38,464 nt of DNA from Chrysophaeum taylorii (Eukaryota; Sar; Pelagophyceae; Pelagomonadales; Pelagomonadaceae), in assembly GCA_029834535.1 (NCBI GenBank), contig JAQMWT010000567.1, positions 1 to 38,464 on the forward strand, written 5' to 3'. The first letter of the stretch is position 1. Each line of letters opens with the position of its first letter. Positions 1-10,141 of the stretch are shown piece after piece. The notes under the pieces were generated by a model. It did not search any database. It had not been told where the DNA came from and was given only the letters and a program-made list of their open reading frames with translations. Position numbers and translations under genes: made by a program.

Positions 1-61
1 TCAGGGAAAGATCTGCTATTAGATTACGATGCCCATGACAATCCCCTCCCGTCCGATATGT

Positions 62-305
62 CTAACTAACTTCAGACCTCTCCCGAGCATGGGAGCCAGG
101 CCGGACCGGCAGGAGCTGGTGCGGAATCACAGAGGAAAATCACGCAGTTGGGGCAGAGGCGAGGGACGAGGACGGACTTGTTGATGGTGGACCGCCACTG
201 CGCGCGGTCTTGTGCGAGGTCGTGCAAAAGCGTGCAGGCCGCGGACGTGTTGGTCCACGAACAATCGACCTCTCCGTCGCGTTCTGCCCAACCGAGCGAA
301 CCCAT
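62..305 (-). pseudogene. 3' end of a LINE-like (non-LTR) element
   Basis: The minus-strand frame ends in a TGA at 74-72. It contains LHDLAQDRAQWRSTINKS, which resembles the 'DR..WR' ending seen at the C-terminus of many LINE ORF2 proteins. It is followed by a Cys pair (LCPNC) and then by a GTTAGTTAG tail at 62-70. The last 69 bases (62-130) match the 3' end of the SINE-like insertion at 9844-10133, including the hairpin CTCCCGAGCATGGGAG. Upstream (306-480) the likely coding signal is spread over other frames, so I cannot extend the gene with confidence. The LINE family and its reverse transcriptase are outside the window. It could instead be an unrelated short frame; the shared tail is the stronger evidence. 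Confidence 0.45.
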
Positions 306-844
306 CCCCAGCGCGACTGCGGGCTTTCCGGGTGCTAACCGGCCAGCCCGAGGCGAGCAGGCACCGTCCGCTCCGGAACGCCGGGGCCGCCGCAGGGAGC
401 AAGCGTGTTAGGCGCCGTCCTCCATCGCAACCACGGTTAGCGATCGTCAGATTATTCATTTCATACGTAACAGCCACTATGTTGGAGACTCTGCCTTCTA
501 ACCAAAGCCAAAGCCATTATCACACGCTGGTTTCGTGTTCGTGACTATGTCACCTCAGACGTATTCGCTTGCACCATGTTTCAGGCACCCAAAAATATTT
601 GCTGACGGATTCACTTAAGCCTGCGTGCTCCTCTCTTGCTTTGTTTCGCGTTACACGGTCTGCAACACCCATAGCCCAGCAAGATTACTTGATCATTTCC
701 CTATCGCTTTGTCCGCATGACGTTAAACTAGCCTCACAGAAACGGAAGTTGCGGCTCGGCTGAAAATAATATGATCTTCCATGATGCGAACAAAGCACAG
801 ATAGCAATCATGTTTCGCACAAGATGGAATCCTGCTAAGATAAG
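306..844. other. no clear gene; possible decayed LINE sequence to about 480
   Basis: Frames open on both strands up to about 480 look like shadows of decayed LINE coding sequence on the minus strand. From 480 to 844 I see only AT-richer DNA with short frames, no repeat and no recognisable motif. Confidence 0.4.
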
Positions 845-2848
845 ATGGCACGACGACGACGATATTCTGTGTTAAATCGTGGACGTGGTGGGATATCCGC
901 TTCATCGTCACCTTTTAATCCATTAAATCCGGCACTTGTTCCTCCCGGATCTCCTAACAACCGTGAGCGACCGTCGATCTTTCTGTTGCTCAAGGAACCA
1001 AGACACCGGTTACTCCCACGTCAAAATCAACTCGACAGGATGTTGTCACCCCTGTCAAGAGCACAGAGTACTATTTGTTAAAGAATTGCAAGTTTGACGT
1101 TATGGCGATGATGTCTGGGAACGTTCTTTCGCTTGGTAATCACCCTCCTAATTTTCTACTCCCTCCTCCTAACGATATTCAATGTTGGTCTCAGCCTATG
1201 CAGCAGCTGCTCACCGATGCACAACCGAACAATAAAGTTAATAATCTCCATTTCTTGGGCTCCCTCCTGTGCGTAAGACTAAAAGGACAAGAAATGCACC
1301 AACTGTACCAGTAAATGAAGGCATTCGTCTACATAAATTTCCGCCAATTAAAGGAGCCGTCAAAGTACATGTGCTCTGTACCAAGTGCATCAATAAAACC
1401 GACGCACCTGGTACTCCGTTGGTTCTCGCTGTCTGTACTGAGGACGAAGTAAAATTGGATGAAGTTACTAAACTTATCGAAGAGCACCTATCATCAGCTC
1501 AGCATGCCGAGCACTGCTTTGATACCCCCCGCCCAGTCTATTTATGGATATGTGTCATGTGTAACCTCTCACAGCACGGTACCGCATTAACGAAGAGCCG
1601 TCTTGATAAGCTTCTACTGTCAAGTGATAATGGCCCTTCAGCCCATATTCGAGCCGCTATTTTGCGTTTGGAAAATCCATTCCAATTAATAAACAGCTCA
1701 AGGATTCGCTACTAAAATGCATCGCCGTTCACAACCTTGCTAGCTCTGTCATAGTAGTCAGCCCAGACGATGATAACTCGCAACTGCTTTTACAACTTCC
1801 CCATGTTCCAATTGTAAATCTCGAAATACTTAATACCGCCTGGTCACTACTACAGTCCGTCGAAGACAAAGTTTGTGTCGTTACAAACCCCGAAGAACTC
1901 ATCGGAGTTCTCATCGAGTGTTTCGTTAACGATGTCTCACATCAGATTCACACTTCCTCTCGTGAGACATTGCCGCATCAGATTCACACTTCCTCTCGTG
2001 AGACATTGCCGCCGATGGTGGACTACTTCCTTAACTAAATCCCAGATCATCAGACCGCATTCAAGAATGTGCTTATCCAAGCTGGTTGTCCCTCCGTAAT
2101 AATATATTCATTTTCAGACACTAAATTGTCGGAATTCGAACAAGAACATGAACATGCTGTGCTTACTCCTACAGCTGAACCGTTCGATAACGTACCCGAA
2201 ACTTTACGACTTTCAAAGGAGGAAATCCAGTCACTTTCTTCGCACGTCGCCAAGCGTGATAAGCAACTATTTGAACGTGACCAACGAATTTCCGATGCTT
2301 TGGAGACCATCACTCAACTTCAAAGTGCAAACGATGCTCTCACCGCGCAATTAACTGATAACACCAAGCATGTGTCACTCTTTGACGATTTGCTTTCTAG
2401 CTACCAGATGCACCAGGATGCCACATTGCCCACCCTTGCTGTTTTAGCTCATCTTATATCAAAGTCACTTATCGCTTCAATTGAACAGTCTCCTCCAAAC
2501 ACCTTTGAGGAGGCGCAACGACTTATAATCGAAAATACAGCTGCTGGTTTACATACCGCCATGTCTGATGCACAGGACCGTGTCATCCCTGCAACAGAGT
2601 TGCGTACTCTACCGCCTGCTGCTGCTATGTCCTACTTGTCTTCTGTCATCTCCCCACTTGCTGATCTTTGTGACGCGACGGCTATGAACAACACTACTAC
2701 TAACGACAATCTCGAAGACCATGTCACTTCCTCTCCAGAATTAAAGAAACTTGAAGACAATAGTGATGATGAATTGGACCATACATCAGACACTGTGGAT
2801 GCTGACTCGTTACGTAACGTAACAACACGTCCAACTCCCTCCTCCTAA
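845..2848 (+). pseudogene. decayed gene for a coiled-coil protein of unknown function
   Basis: A plausible ATG at 845 (MARRRRYSVLNRGRGG) opens a basic N-terminus. Protein-like sequence then continues through four frame segments to the TAA at 2846. Frame changes fall near 970, 1262 and 1665, and there is one in-frame TAA at 2036-2038. The middle part has two Cys pairs (LCTKC and ICVMC, about 1370-1560) that could bind zinc. From about 2200 to 2400 there is a heptad-rich segment (SKEEIQSLSSHVAKRDKQLF) typical of a coiled coil, and the C-terminus is acidic. Total length would be about 660 residues. I do not recognise the family. A retroelement Gag-like protein or a host gene with unnoticed introns are both possible; the in-frame TAA favours a pseudogene. 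Confidence 0.5.
1940..2011 (+). repeat. 36-bp tandem duplication inside the coiled-coil pseudogene
   Basis: Two perfect 36-bp units (1940-1975 and 1976-2011) encode HQIHTSSRETLP twice. The unit is a multiple of three, so it does not shift the frame. Confidence 0.95.
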
Positions 2849-3299
2849 TGTTAATTGTAATGTAACCTCATCGTTTATATTGTTCTTTTTGTTTAAATTA
2901 CTCGATGCTTTCATGTATCGTACGCAAGCTTCACACTCAATAACGTATGGAACGCATGAAGCCTTTCCCACACGTGGAGGGGGTCCAGAGAGCTACAGCT
3001 ACACAAAGAGCTACAGCTACACTGTAAGAGCTACAGCTACACTACAATATGTACGACACTGGAGTTCTTCGCACCTCTTTTCACACTCCTTCTACTCAAG
3101 GGTTTTCTCTCTGTAACACGGCTTTCCCTCATACCCCCCCCCCCCTCCTTACCCTTCCGCAATTATTACTTCAAGACTATGAAGACTTTGGTCTGAAGCT
3201 TTCTTCCAACAAGGTAAAATCCTCCAGGTGCGTACCGTCGGGTATGGGGTCTTCTGCTTAATTAGCAGAATCTCCGTTCCTCGTTGTCAGTGTAAAAGC
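2849..3299. other. intergenic DNA with a short triple repeat
   Basis: No supported gene. Three copies of AGAGCTACAGCTACAC lie at 2989-3004, 3007-3022 and 3027-3042. A run of C lies near 3137-3146. Confidence 0.6.
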
Positions 3300-4174
3300 T
3301 TCGATGGGACCTAATGTCCTTAAGGAGTTCGGGTCTAAATCCCAACCTTCTGTAGTAGCATGTGACAAACGGAATGGTATGTGCACGCGTAAGACCGCAC
3401 GCGGTCTCTACCATGTACTCGGAGAGGGTCAAATCTCTCCACCTGGGGTGCCGTTGACGACGCGCCTCGTCGATTTTAAGGTGACGGTGATCAAAACGGG
3501 CGCGCCTTCGACGAAGTACCCCCAGAGCATCGGCTCGGCGTCGTATATGACGTCGTCGTCCTCGACGTTGGCGAGGACGCCGTCGAAATCGAGCGGGAGC
3601 CGCCATTTGACGAGGGGGGGGGGCGTATAAGGCGGCGAATTTGTGGAGGTAGTCGATGTTGATGGTGTATCGCTCGGCGTGGTTTAAGACGCCGACGGGG
3701 GCGAAAGCCCAGCGCGCGTCGGACGTGTCGTCGGCGGAGAGCGTTGGGATGCTGTCGACGAAGGCGCGGGGTATCGGGGTTGTGCTCGTGGTATCGCGCA
3801 TGGCGAGCATCGCGTCGATGAAGGGCGGGTCGTGGATGGCGCGCATGATGCGCGTGAGCTTGAAGACGGGCGCCGCCGCGAGCATGCGGAGGCCGGCGCT
3901 CGTCGCGTGTCGCGGCGTTTCCATGGTCGACGCGGGCGCGCGGGCCCGGTCGACCATGGTTTTGTACCATTCCTCTCCTGTGCGCGGGCGGTGGTGAAGG
4001 GCGAGGCGCGGGTTCGTCGTCGGGGGCGACGCGGCGCACCTCCGGGCATCGGCTTCTGGAAATTGTCGCCGGCGAGGAGCACGGGGATACCGCCGAAGGG
4101 GACGTCCCACGCTCCGGTGAGCGCGCGGGCGAAGGCGTCGACGTGGCCGATGAAGGCCGCGTCGACGAAGGAGG
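3300..4174 (-). pseudogene. Pif1-like helicase remnant (middle part)
   Basis: Read on the minus strand in three frame segments, the sequence follows the order of a Pif1/Helitron-type helicase. It begins just after the expected Walker B with SFVDAAFIGHVDAFARAL, then PFGGIPVLLAGDNFQKPM (the family's 'PFGG..vl.GD..Q.pP' block). Next come FKLTRIMRAIHDPPFIDAML, APVGVLNHAERYTIN, and finally APVLITVTLKSTRRVVNGTP (family pattern 'V.lt.N....glvNGt.G'). Frames change near 4010 and 3620, and a TGA follows at about 3429. The Walker A half and the C-terminal half are missing. The upstream end is cut exactly where element A begins, which suggests A or a rearrangement truncated it. Family assignment is by motif only; it could be a stand-alone Pif1 or a Helitron helicase. 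Confidence 0.6.
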
Positions 4175-4470
4175 CAGAGAACAGTAAAAATCTCTGTGCC
4201 TCTGGTAGAGAATGGCGGCAGTGGTAGTGCTGCCTTTCGTCCTGTCCTCTAACGACACAAAGAGCAGCACGGTGTGCGACACAGCGATTTAGTGGTTGTC
4301 TTTAAATGTCGACTGCTAAGAGGGGGGGGGGTGTGGGGGGAGCATGAAGGATGTGGGTGGGTTTGGGGGGTAGGAGGGATGTGCCTGACTTAGTGGTTGT
4401 AGATGTGAATGTGGGGTTAAGGGGGGTGGGGGGGTGGGTTCCTAACCCTAAATGGAATTTTCTATCTCTA
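4175..4470 (-). repeat. 3' terminal repeat (LTR-like) of element A, with an insertion
   Basis: About 195 bp of repeat plus a 101-bp interruption (90-bp insertion and an 11-bp duplication). It carries the conserved inner block with ACACCGTGCTGCTCTTTGTG on the minus strand. The outer end reads CAGAGA on the plus strand instead of TAGAGA. Confidence 0.85.
4300..4389 (-). mobile_element. 90-bp 5'-truncated tail of the non-LTR element, with target-site duplication
   Basis: On the minus strand this reads from GTCAGGCACATCCCTCCTAC to CTCTTAGCAGTCGAC and TTTAAAG. That matches the 3' end of the non-LTR element at 30210-30289 and at 30520-30600. It is flanked by TTAGTGGTTGT at 4289-4299 and again at 4390-4400. 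Element B has this target only once (minus-strand reading, near 22225) with no insertion. This is the expected footprint of target-primed reverse transcription with severe 5' truncation. Confidence 0.9.
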
Positions 4471-4778
4471 CGTCCTCGCAGATTGAACTCGGGGATGAGC
4501 GAAATCAGGAACAAAGAAAAACAAATGTCTGGCCAAGGACAAATGGATGTCGAGTCGTGAGGAGGCGTTGAAGGAAAGTGTGCGCAGTGCATGAAAGAGA
4601 TAGAGGAAAACGAAGTGCAGGTAATGTGTGAAGTGAGAAAGGAGAAAGAGCGGAAGATCAAAGAAAAGAAAAGCATCGATTGTGAGTAAGAAGAAAAGTG
4701 GAGGAAGATGCTAAGTAGGCTAACGATGAAGTATGGCGAATGTTGTGCGAGAGATCAGAGCGTCATCTTGCTCGGTGG
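4471..4778 (-). other. 3' untranslated part of element A
   Basis: Pyrimidine-rich on the minus strand, matching 21863-22154 of element B. It ends with an ELRGR-like motif (FNLRGRRDRKFHLGLG) that runs into the terminal repeat. No polypurine tract is seen beside the repeat. Confidence 0.5.
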
Positions 4779-5613
4779 CTAATGATATGGGGGACGGTGT
4801 GTGTGGGTGGACAAATCCGAAGTAGCTGGGGGATCATCGGAGTAGAGCGGATGGTCTAACGAATAATAATAAGAGGGATCTTGGGTCAGGCAGTCGGGAA
4901 TTGTGCAGCAGACAAATGGTTGATCGGAAGGCGAATAATGAGAGTGGCCGTAGGGATGAGATGCTAATGTGGCTAATGTTGGGCTAGTCAAGATTTGACG
5001 ATGTGAAGGAGCGCGAGCATGATCCCATGAAGAGATATGACCATTTAACCAAATCGGTTTCGACATGGTAAGGTGATCTTCGTAATGAGAGCGAGTAAGG
5101 CGGAGATATTCCTGGAAGATGAGAGAACCAGAATTGCCTGTCACATACGTGTCAATGCTGTCGTCCTGAGTGTAGCGTGGGACAGCTGAAGCTAGGCTAT
5201 GAGCGTGGAAAGTGATATGGGGGTAATCGTGGTGCTATGGTGATATCGTTATAAAGTTGTCTCGGGTTGGCCATAAATATGAAAACTATAAATTTGCTGT
5301 AGGTTTGGGTTCGTAGTCTCGTGTAAGTCGCCAGTGGCTATCATCGAAAGATGATTGGGCGGAGACTGAGGTTTGCGAGTGTATCGCGTATGATGGTGGA
5401 TACAGGCGTGTGTCCTGTGCTGACGAGTCGGTGCCCTGTGCAGAAAATGTAGAAGAGTCGGACAACAGAAGACTGAATGCCTGAAGGCGATGGACTGCTT
5501 GAAGATAGTGTCCGTGCTAGGGGGAGAGTTGACTTCGAAGGTATGGTCAAAGTCGCATCTTTCGTGTTCTATGTTGCAAAGTAATCCTGAACTGTGACAA
5601 TCGACTGATCCTT
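4779..5613 (-). pseudogene. C-terminal tail of the element A protein, frameshifted
   Basis: The open stretch from about 5240 to 4779 contains VTGNSGSLIFQEYLRLTRSH and ends SDLSTHTHRPPYH. It matches 21400-21862 of element B almost throughout. Between 5240 and 5613 the match to B continues (about 20950-21380), but in shifting frames and with a stop at 5614, so this part is no longer joined to the long frame upstream. Function unknown; no signal peptide, membrane segment or catalytic motif is evident. Confidence 0.5.
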
Positions 5614-8600
5614 TCATTTCATGTCCGGAGCCGTTTTCATCATAATCAAACGAAGCGTTTTACCAGAATCAAACTCCCCTTGATGTACAAGCGCGAGAGA
5701 GCGTTGTGCATCCCTTGTGAATCGTGCCGTGACTGAAAGGGGAGACAATCGACAGAAGGGTGTTGTCGATATGCGAGAGCTGTACAGTATACAACGTGTA
5801 GGGGGCGTATGTTTCAAGAGAGGATTAGTCTGTGGACGGGGGATGTCCGAAGAATGAACATGATGTGAGGTCCTGTCCATAATACGAGAACTGTCCGACA
5901 ATGAGTCATACGAGACTGTGGCTAGCAGCGAGTGTGTGGGAATGAAGAAGTAAATAGTCATGGCAGTTAACTTCCCTTGATTCGTAACACAACTGGGTGG
6001 GGCTAGCGGTGTGCGGCAGTGAGATTCGGTGGAATGCTTAGAGCAGAGCGCGTGTCCAACCTGTGGAGATTGGGGGTTATCCTCGCGGGTGCTACGGAAA
6101 GCGTCGACTGGGTGCGAATCGCAATGGCAGCTGTTTGGCTCAGAGTTCTGCGAGATGGAACCTGCAGTGCGAACGGAGAGGAGCGAACCGAGTGCGTCAT
6201 AAGAGCGTAATACGCTAGTGCTGTCTGAGCTGTGTCCGAAGCATGATTCTGATAACAATGTCGACAGATGCGAGATATGATCAGAACTGGACGAGGATTT
6301 CGCGTGAAGTTGTGTTGTAACCGAACCATAGTGGTGCAGAGCTTCAACGTCAAGCATAGTGCTGGGGGGGACGTGAAGAGAGGTGAGTAAAGGACTCTGC
6401 GTGCGGCTATCATTTGGTGGCGGGCATTTATTGCGCGAGACTAGCGATAACTGCGACGTGTGGCGTTGGCGTGACTGAACTTCGTTTGCATATGGCAGCA
6501 TGCTGGATAAAATCGAGCGAGGGTGGAATGCTGAAACTTGAGAGGTGTGACCTGCGAGAGACTGACGGAAGAGCGTGGGAGGCTCTGAATTGCATTGATG
6601 ACGGAACTTAGTGTCATCACAAATCGTCGGGGATTTGGTCGTCGGGAGTCGCGTTGAAGCGGGGAGGAACGACGAATACTCATCAGGTCTTGGCGTGTGA
6701 CAGAGGTCCTTAGAAAGAGGGACTTCGGTACGTGCCTTGAATTGTGTTCCGATGTAGCCAGAGTAGCCATAGGAGGCATGACTGATACGAATCGAAACGA
6801 ATCTTGTCGTCGGTGGAAAATTAATGCGCCCTCGTAATTCGAACTGGGTGAAATCTTCGAATTGCCGGTGAGACCGAGAGACCATGATTGCGAAACGAGC
6901 GCAGAGCCGGGCGGCGGTCGGAGGAGGCGCTTCAGCGGTGGCTGAGACGACAGTGTTCTGCGTATCATGAATCAAAAGGTGTTTGGGCATCGTACTGTGC
7001 GACAAGCGAGCGTGCGTCTCAGTTGACTGTGAGTGTACCATGGGTATGGCGCAATGTTTGTAGTCTAAACCGAGAGGGGCGGTGAGCGTGCCGTCGCGAG
7101 TGCATTGTAGCCTGTGCGGTGTCTGGGCTTTAATCGGAATATGACATATGACGTCATACAAAGCGATGGGAGCTGAATCAGACGTGATGGGACTGGCTAG
7201 TAGTGCCGGGAGCAGCATGTCGGGGGTGGCGCTCAGAGATGAGGGTGGAACGCAGTCCACTTCTATCTTGGTTGCCGTGTGTCGCGGTACTATGGGCGTA
7301 AACAAATGACATGAAGTAAATGCTTGTGTCCCAAACGAGAATGCGGTTATAGTCGCATGGGAAGGTTGCATTTTGTCTCTGCTGCAGTCAAATGCTTTGG
7401 AGGAAACCAATGGAGAAACCACGAGCACATGGGTGGCGTCTGGTGGCCAAAGTTCCTGTGGGAGTGGTTGAGGTGACTCCAAAGTAGGATTCCTTCTTGG
7501 GTATGACTCAAGCGTTGCAATGAGTTCATGCTCGAGATCATAGTCGTCCATTAGATGACTTGAGGTGGTCGCGAATGAGCGATACGTCGACCTGGTGTCA
7601 GGGGAGACCGAGGTGGTGCAGTGACCTGACTGGCTGAGGTAGCCGTGCTGGTAAGATTCCAGCGGGTGCGCATAACTCTGCAGAGTGCTGACATTGGCTT
7701 GTGCCTGATCTGCAGTCGTGCAGGGAGGCGAGATCGTCTGTGCTAATACGGATTGCAGCGACAGGGAAGGGTCAGGTGCCTGGGGGGCTGAGAGGCGGCC
7801 TTTGTCTTCCAGAGGCGAAGGGGTCAAGCAAAGCTGTAGCTTCGTCTCGTCGTGATCGGATAGGCGCAATGAGCTTGTGCGCATGATCGTGGTGCGCTTA
7901 CCTGTGTCTTCATGATGTACCTTTGTGTCCTGTGGTGGTGCTTCTGCGAGCGGGACATTTCTTAGGGATTGGTCCATCGGATGGGGTGCATCAGCTATGA
8001 ATGAGACAGGAGCCAGTAGCAGTGCAAGGTCAGGTGACAGAACGTGTGCGTGGTCGAGTAATTGAGCGTTGGACCTGAGCATCGTCTGCATAGTCTGGAA
8101 CCGTGCTGTGCAGTTGGTTTGCGTTGTCTCGTCTGCTACATCAATGAGCTGGCTGGTGTAGCTGGCCGTTGTGGTCTTATCTTTCGTCTTGTCGTCCAAT
8201 AGAGACTGCGAGATAGTACTCGTTGCTATGTGCGAGACTTTAAGTAGCTGTTGAGCAGCTGTTGAGAGTTGAGTGCTTTCTTGTCTGGCAGTTTCTGTTG
8301 CTTTGGAGTTCCAGAGACATGATTGCGCAGCTTCAGACGTCTTGGCATTGGGGATTGCCATAAAGTAACTCGTAAGTTCAAAGTCGGACGTCGGAAAATG
8401 CATCGAAAGACCTGTGAGGTCACCAATTGAAATACGCCCTCGTAAGGCGTGCGCGACGTGGTGCGGGCGCGAGCGACTTATGTTGGTGATCTGAAGGTCG
8501 TGAGATACGTTGCGGCGCGGAGTGTCGGTGGAAATGACGAGTGTCGTGGTGTTAGAGGCGGTGACGCGGAGAGCATCAAAAAGCGTGTCATGCTCCAAGA

Positions 8601-9798
8601 GCAAAAGCGCGTGATGCGGGTGGTCCGAGGTCAGTGCCAAAAGCAGTGTGGCTCGCGGCTGACCTGTCTGAAAGGTAGGGCAGATGGGCACGTGAGCTGA
8701 GATCCCGTGGTGGAGAGTATCCGGCCTGAATTGCTTGGGGTCCAGTGCGGGAATTCGAAAAGAGGGGTCGCCGAAGGAGAGTGCAGTAGAACCAAGGGCG
8801 ATGTAAGGGTCAGTCCTGCTGGGTGCATCCTCAATAGCTGAGATGCTGGGACCAGAGCGGTGAGTATCGTAGTGACCAGGGTTGCCCTTAGGCGTGTAGA
8901 GCATTCGAAGGTGCGGGCATGTGACATGCGCCCTCAAATGAGGAGTGACGTGCTGAGCGATAAGACGCTTTTGAGGGAGGCAACGTACGTGACTTGGGTG
9001 CATGTTTGTGGTGGAGCCGGCAGCTGGCGTGGAACGTTTGTCGGGCATTCCAGTGATGCGAAAATGCTTACAGAAGTGGTTCAGTTGGCGCGAGTCTATG
9101 CATAGTGCGCGGAGAATGTTTCCTGAGAGCGCAACATCCATTTTCCGGAGGCAGCGCAAGCGTGTGGCGTCCAGAAGAGAGCTATGCAAGAGGACATACA
9201 GGACCGAAGTGGTCGCAATGGAATCGTGCATAGTTTGCGGCTGATCGGGTCGTTCAGAACTCTCGAAATCTGTGCCTGTTACTGCAGCCATGGGGAAAGC
9301 TTTCCAGAGGCTGGGTCGCGGTGAGACACAAGGATCGGCAGCCGAAAGGGGTGCGTCCTCTGACCGAAAGTTGGGGAGCGGGTGATCAGGTGCTGCGACT
9401 GGTGCTCGTGCGAAGACATCCATCAAATCGTTACATGGTGGTCGCAGATGGGTCCATGCAACCTGCTGAGCAGTGTCATCCAGTGCATCCGACCGAGAAG
9501 GTGGATGGTGGGTGCAGCAGCAAGCGCCGGTGAGTGGCATTGCGCGCCTGTCTTCGAGGAGGGGAGGCGGCGAGGCGGAACCAGCTTCGAAGTGATCGGG
9601 AGCTGCTGATCGAGAGATATCGAACAAGGCGGGAGTGCTTGGTGAATCTGAGCTGATACCTGCAGGTGCGGTGAGTGCCTGCGAGTATGGTGACCGTGGG
9701 ACCGTCGACAGCGTGCCTTGTCCTTGTGGATACGGCATTGCGGGGTCATTGGTGGTGCTTGGATTAGGCGGCTGATCTGGAATGGTCGAGGAGACCAT
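5614..9798 (-). CDS. large Ser/Thr/Pro/His-rich protein of element A, unknown function
   Basis: An uninterrupted frame of 1394 codons reads from MVSSTIPDQPP to TAPDMK. An open frame this long is unlikely by chance in a decaying repeat, so I take it as coding. Upstream coding continues to about 12342 in other frames, so the ancestral protein was larger (about 2,300 residues by comparison with element B). Composition is Ser, Thr, Pro, His and Ala rich with many short Ser runs. It has a Cys/His cluster (GACCCTHHPPSR, about residue 90) and two ELRGR-type motifs (HALRGRISIGDLTGL, and FELRGRINFPP further on). I find no reverse transcriptase, protease, integrase or nuclease motif. The same frame in element B carries indels and a TAG. 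It might be a structural, Gag/Env-like or wholly novel protein. Confidence 0.6.
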   Translation of the reverse strand: MVSSTIPDQPPNPSTTNDPAMPYPQGQGTLSTVPRSPYSQALTAPAGISSDSPSTPALFDISRSAAPDHFEAGSASPPPLLEDRRAMPLTGACCCTHHPPSRSDALDDTAQQVAWTHLRPPCNDLMDVFARAPVAAPDHPLPNFRSEDAPLSAADPCVSPRPSLWKAFPMAAVTGTDFESSERPDQPQTMHDSIATTSVLYVLLHSSLLDATRLRCLRKMDVALSGNILRALCIDSRQLNHFCKHFRITGMPDKRSTPAAGSTTNMHPSHVRCLPQKRLIAQHVTPHLRAHVTCPHLRMLYTPKGNPGHYDTHRSGPSISAIEDAPSRTDPYIALGSTALSFGDPSFRIPALDPKQFRPDTLHHGISAHVPICPTFQTGQPRATLLLALTSDHPHHALLLLEHDTLFDALRVTASNTTTLVISTDTPRRNVSHDLQITNISRSRPHHVAHALRGRISIGDLTGLSMHFPTSDFELTSYFMAIPNAKTSEAAQSCLWNSKATETARQESTQLSTAAQQLLKVSHIATSTISQSLLDDKTKDKTTTASYTSQLIDVADETTQTNCTARFQTMQTMLRSNAQLLDHAHVLSPDLALLLAPVSFIADAPHPMDQSLRNVPLAEAPPQDTKVHHEDTGKRTTIMRTSSLRLSDHDETKLQLCLTPSPLEDKGRLSAPQAPDPSLSLQSVLAQTISPPCTTADQAQANVSTLQSYAHPLESYQHGYLSQSGHCTTSVSPDTRSTYRSFATTSSHLMDDYDLEHELIATLESYPRRNPTLESPQPLPQELWPPDATHVLVVSPLVSSKAFDCSRDKMQPSHATITAFSFGTQAFTSCHLFTPIVPRHTATKIEVDCVPPSSLSATPDMLLPALLASPITSDSAPIALYDVICHIPIKAQTPHRLQCTRDGTLTAPLGLDYKHCAIPMVHSQSTETHARLSHSTMPKHLLIHDTQNTVVSATAEAPPPTAARLCARFAIMVSRSHRQFEDFTQFELRGRINFPPTTRFVSIRISHASYGYSGYIGTQFKARTEVPLSKDLCHTPRPDEYSSFLPASTRLPTTKSPTICDDTKFRHQCNSEPPTLFRQSLAGHTSQVSAFHPRSILSSMLPYANEVQSRQRHTSQLSLVSRNKCPPPNDSRTQSPLLTSLHVPPSTMLDVEALHHYGSVTTQLHAKSSSSSDHISHLSTLLSESCFGHSSDSTSVLRSYDALGSLLSVRTAGSISQNSEPNSCHCDSHPVDAFRSTREDNPQSPQVGHALCSKHSTESHCRTPLAPPSCVTNQGKLTAMTIYFFIPTHSLLATVSYDSLSDSSRIMDRTSHHVHSSDIPRPQTNPLLKHTPPTRCILYSSRISTTPFCRLSPLSVTARFTRDAQRSLALVHQGEFDSGKTLRLIMMKTAPDMK

Positions 9799-9843
9799 CT
9801 TCGAGACTAGTGAAGTGGGTCTTGTTTCTTCGCGGTATGCATC

Positions 9844-10133
9844 CTCCCGGCGTAGGTTGGCACCTATTCGCCTCCCGGGCTGCCCGGTTGGCAGCCGGAA
9901 CGTTCGCAGTGGGACGGGGTATGGCCGGGGGGCGAAGACGGAAGGTTATCGACGAGTTGGTTGTCAGTCTCATCGCGGTCTCCTCGTCGCATGGCGACAA
10001 GCTTGATGGTCACTCTCCGCCGACCGACCTTTCGGCGCTCCTCGTCTACAGGCCCGTGATTCCGGACTGGCTCCTGTCGGTCCGGCCTGGCTCCCATGCT
10101 CGGGAGAGGCCGGAAGTTAGTTAGTTAGTTAGT
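9844..10133 (+). mobile_element. SINE-like insertion (290 bp) with (GTTA)n tail
   Basis: Flanked by the perfect 8-bp duplication TATGCATC at 9836-9843 and 10134-10141. Element B has the same place uninterrupted (near 16765-16775). The insertion begins CTCCCGGCGTAGG and ends with a repeated GTTA tail. Its last 75 bases (10056-10130) match the LINE end at 62-130 in reverse, while its first 210 bases do not. A hairpin, CTCCCATGCTCGGGAG, precedes the tail. I could not identify convincing RNA polymerase III A and B boxes. A chimeric truncated LINE is the alternative. Confidence 0.75.
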
Positions 10134-10141
10134 TATGCATC

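Noticed and set aside
3491..4282. Basic His/Arg-rich minus-strand frame across the helicase remnant
   Set aside because: It is the shifted reading of GC-rich helicase sequence; the helicase motifs lie in the other phases.
4441..4460. CCTAACCCTAA near the end of the terminal repeat suggested telomeric sequence
   Set aside because: Only one or two units, and they sit at the same place in the terminal repeats of both elements, so they belong to the repeat.
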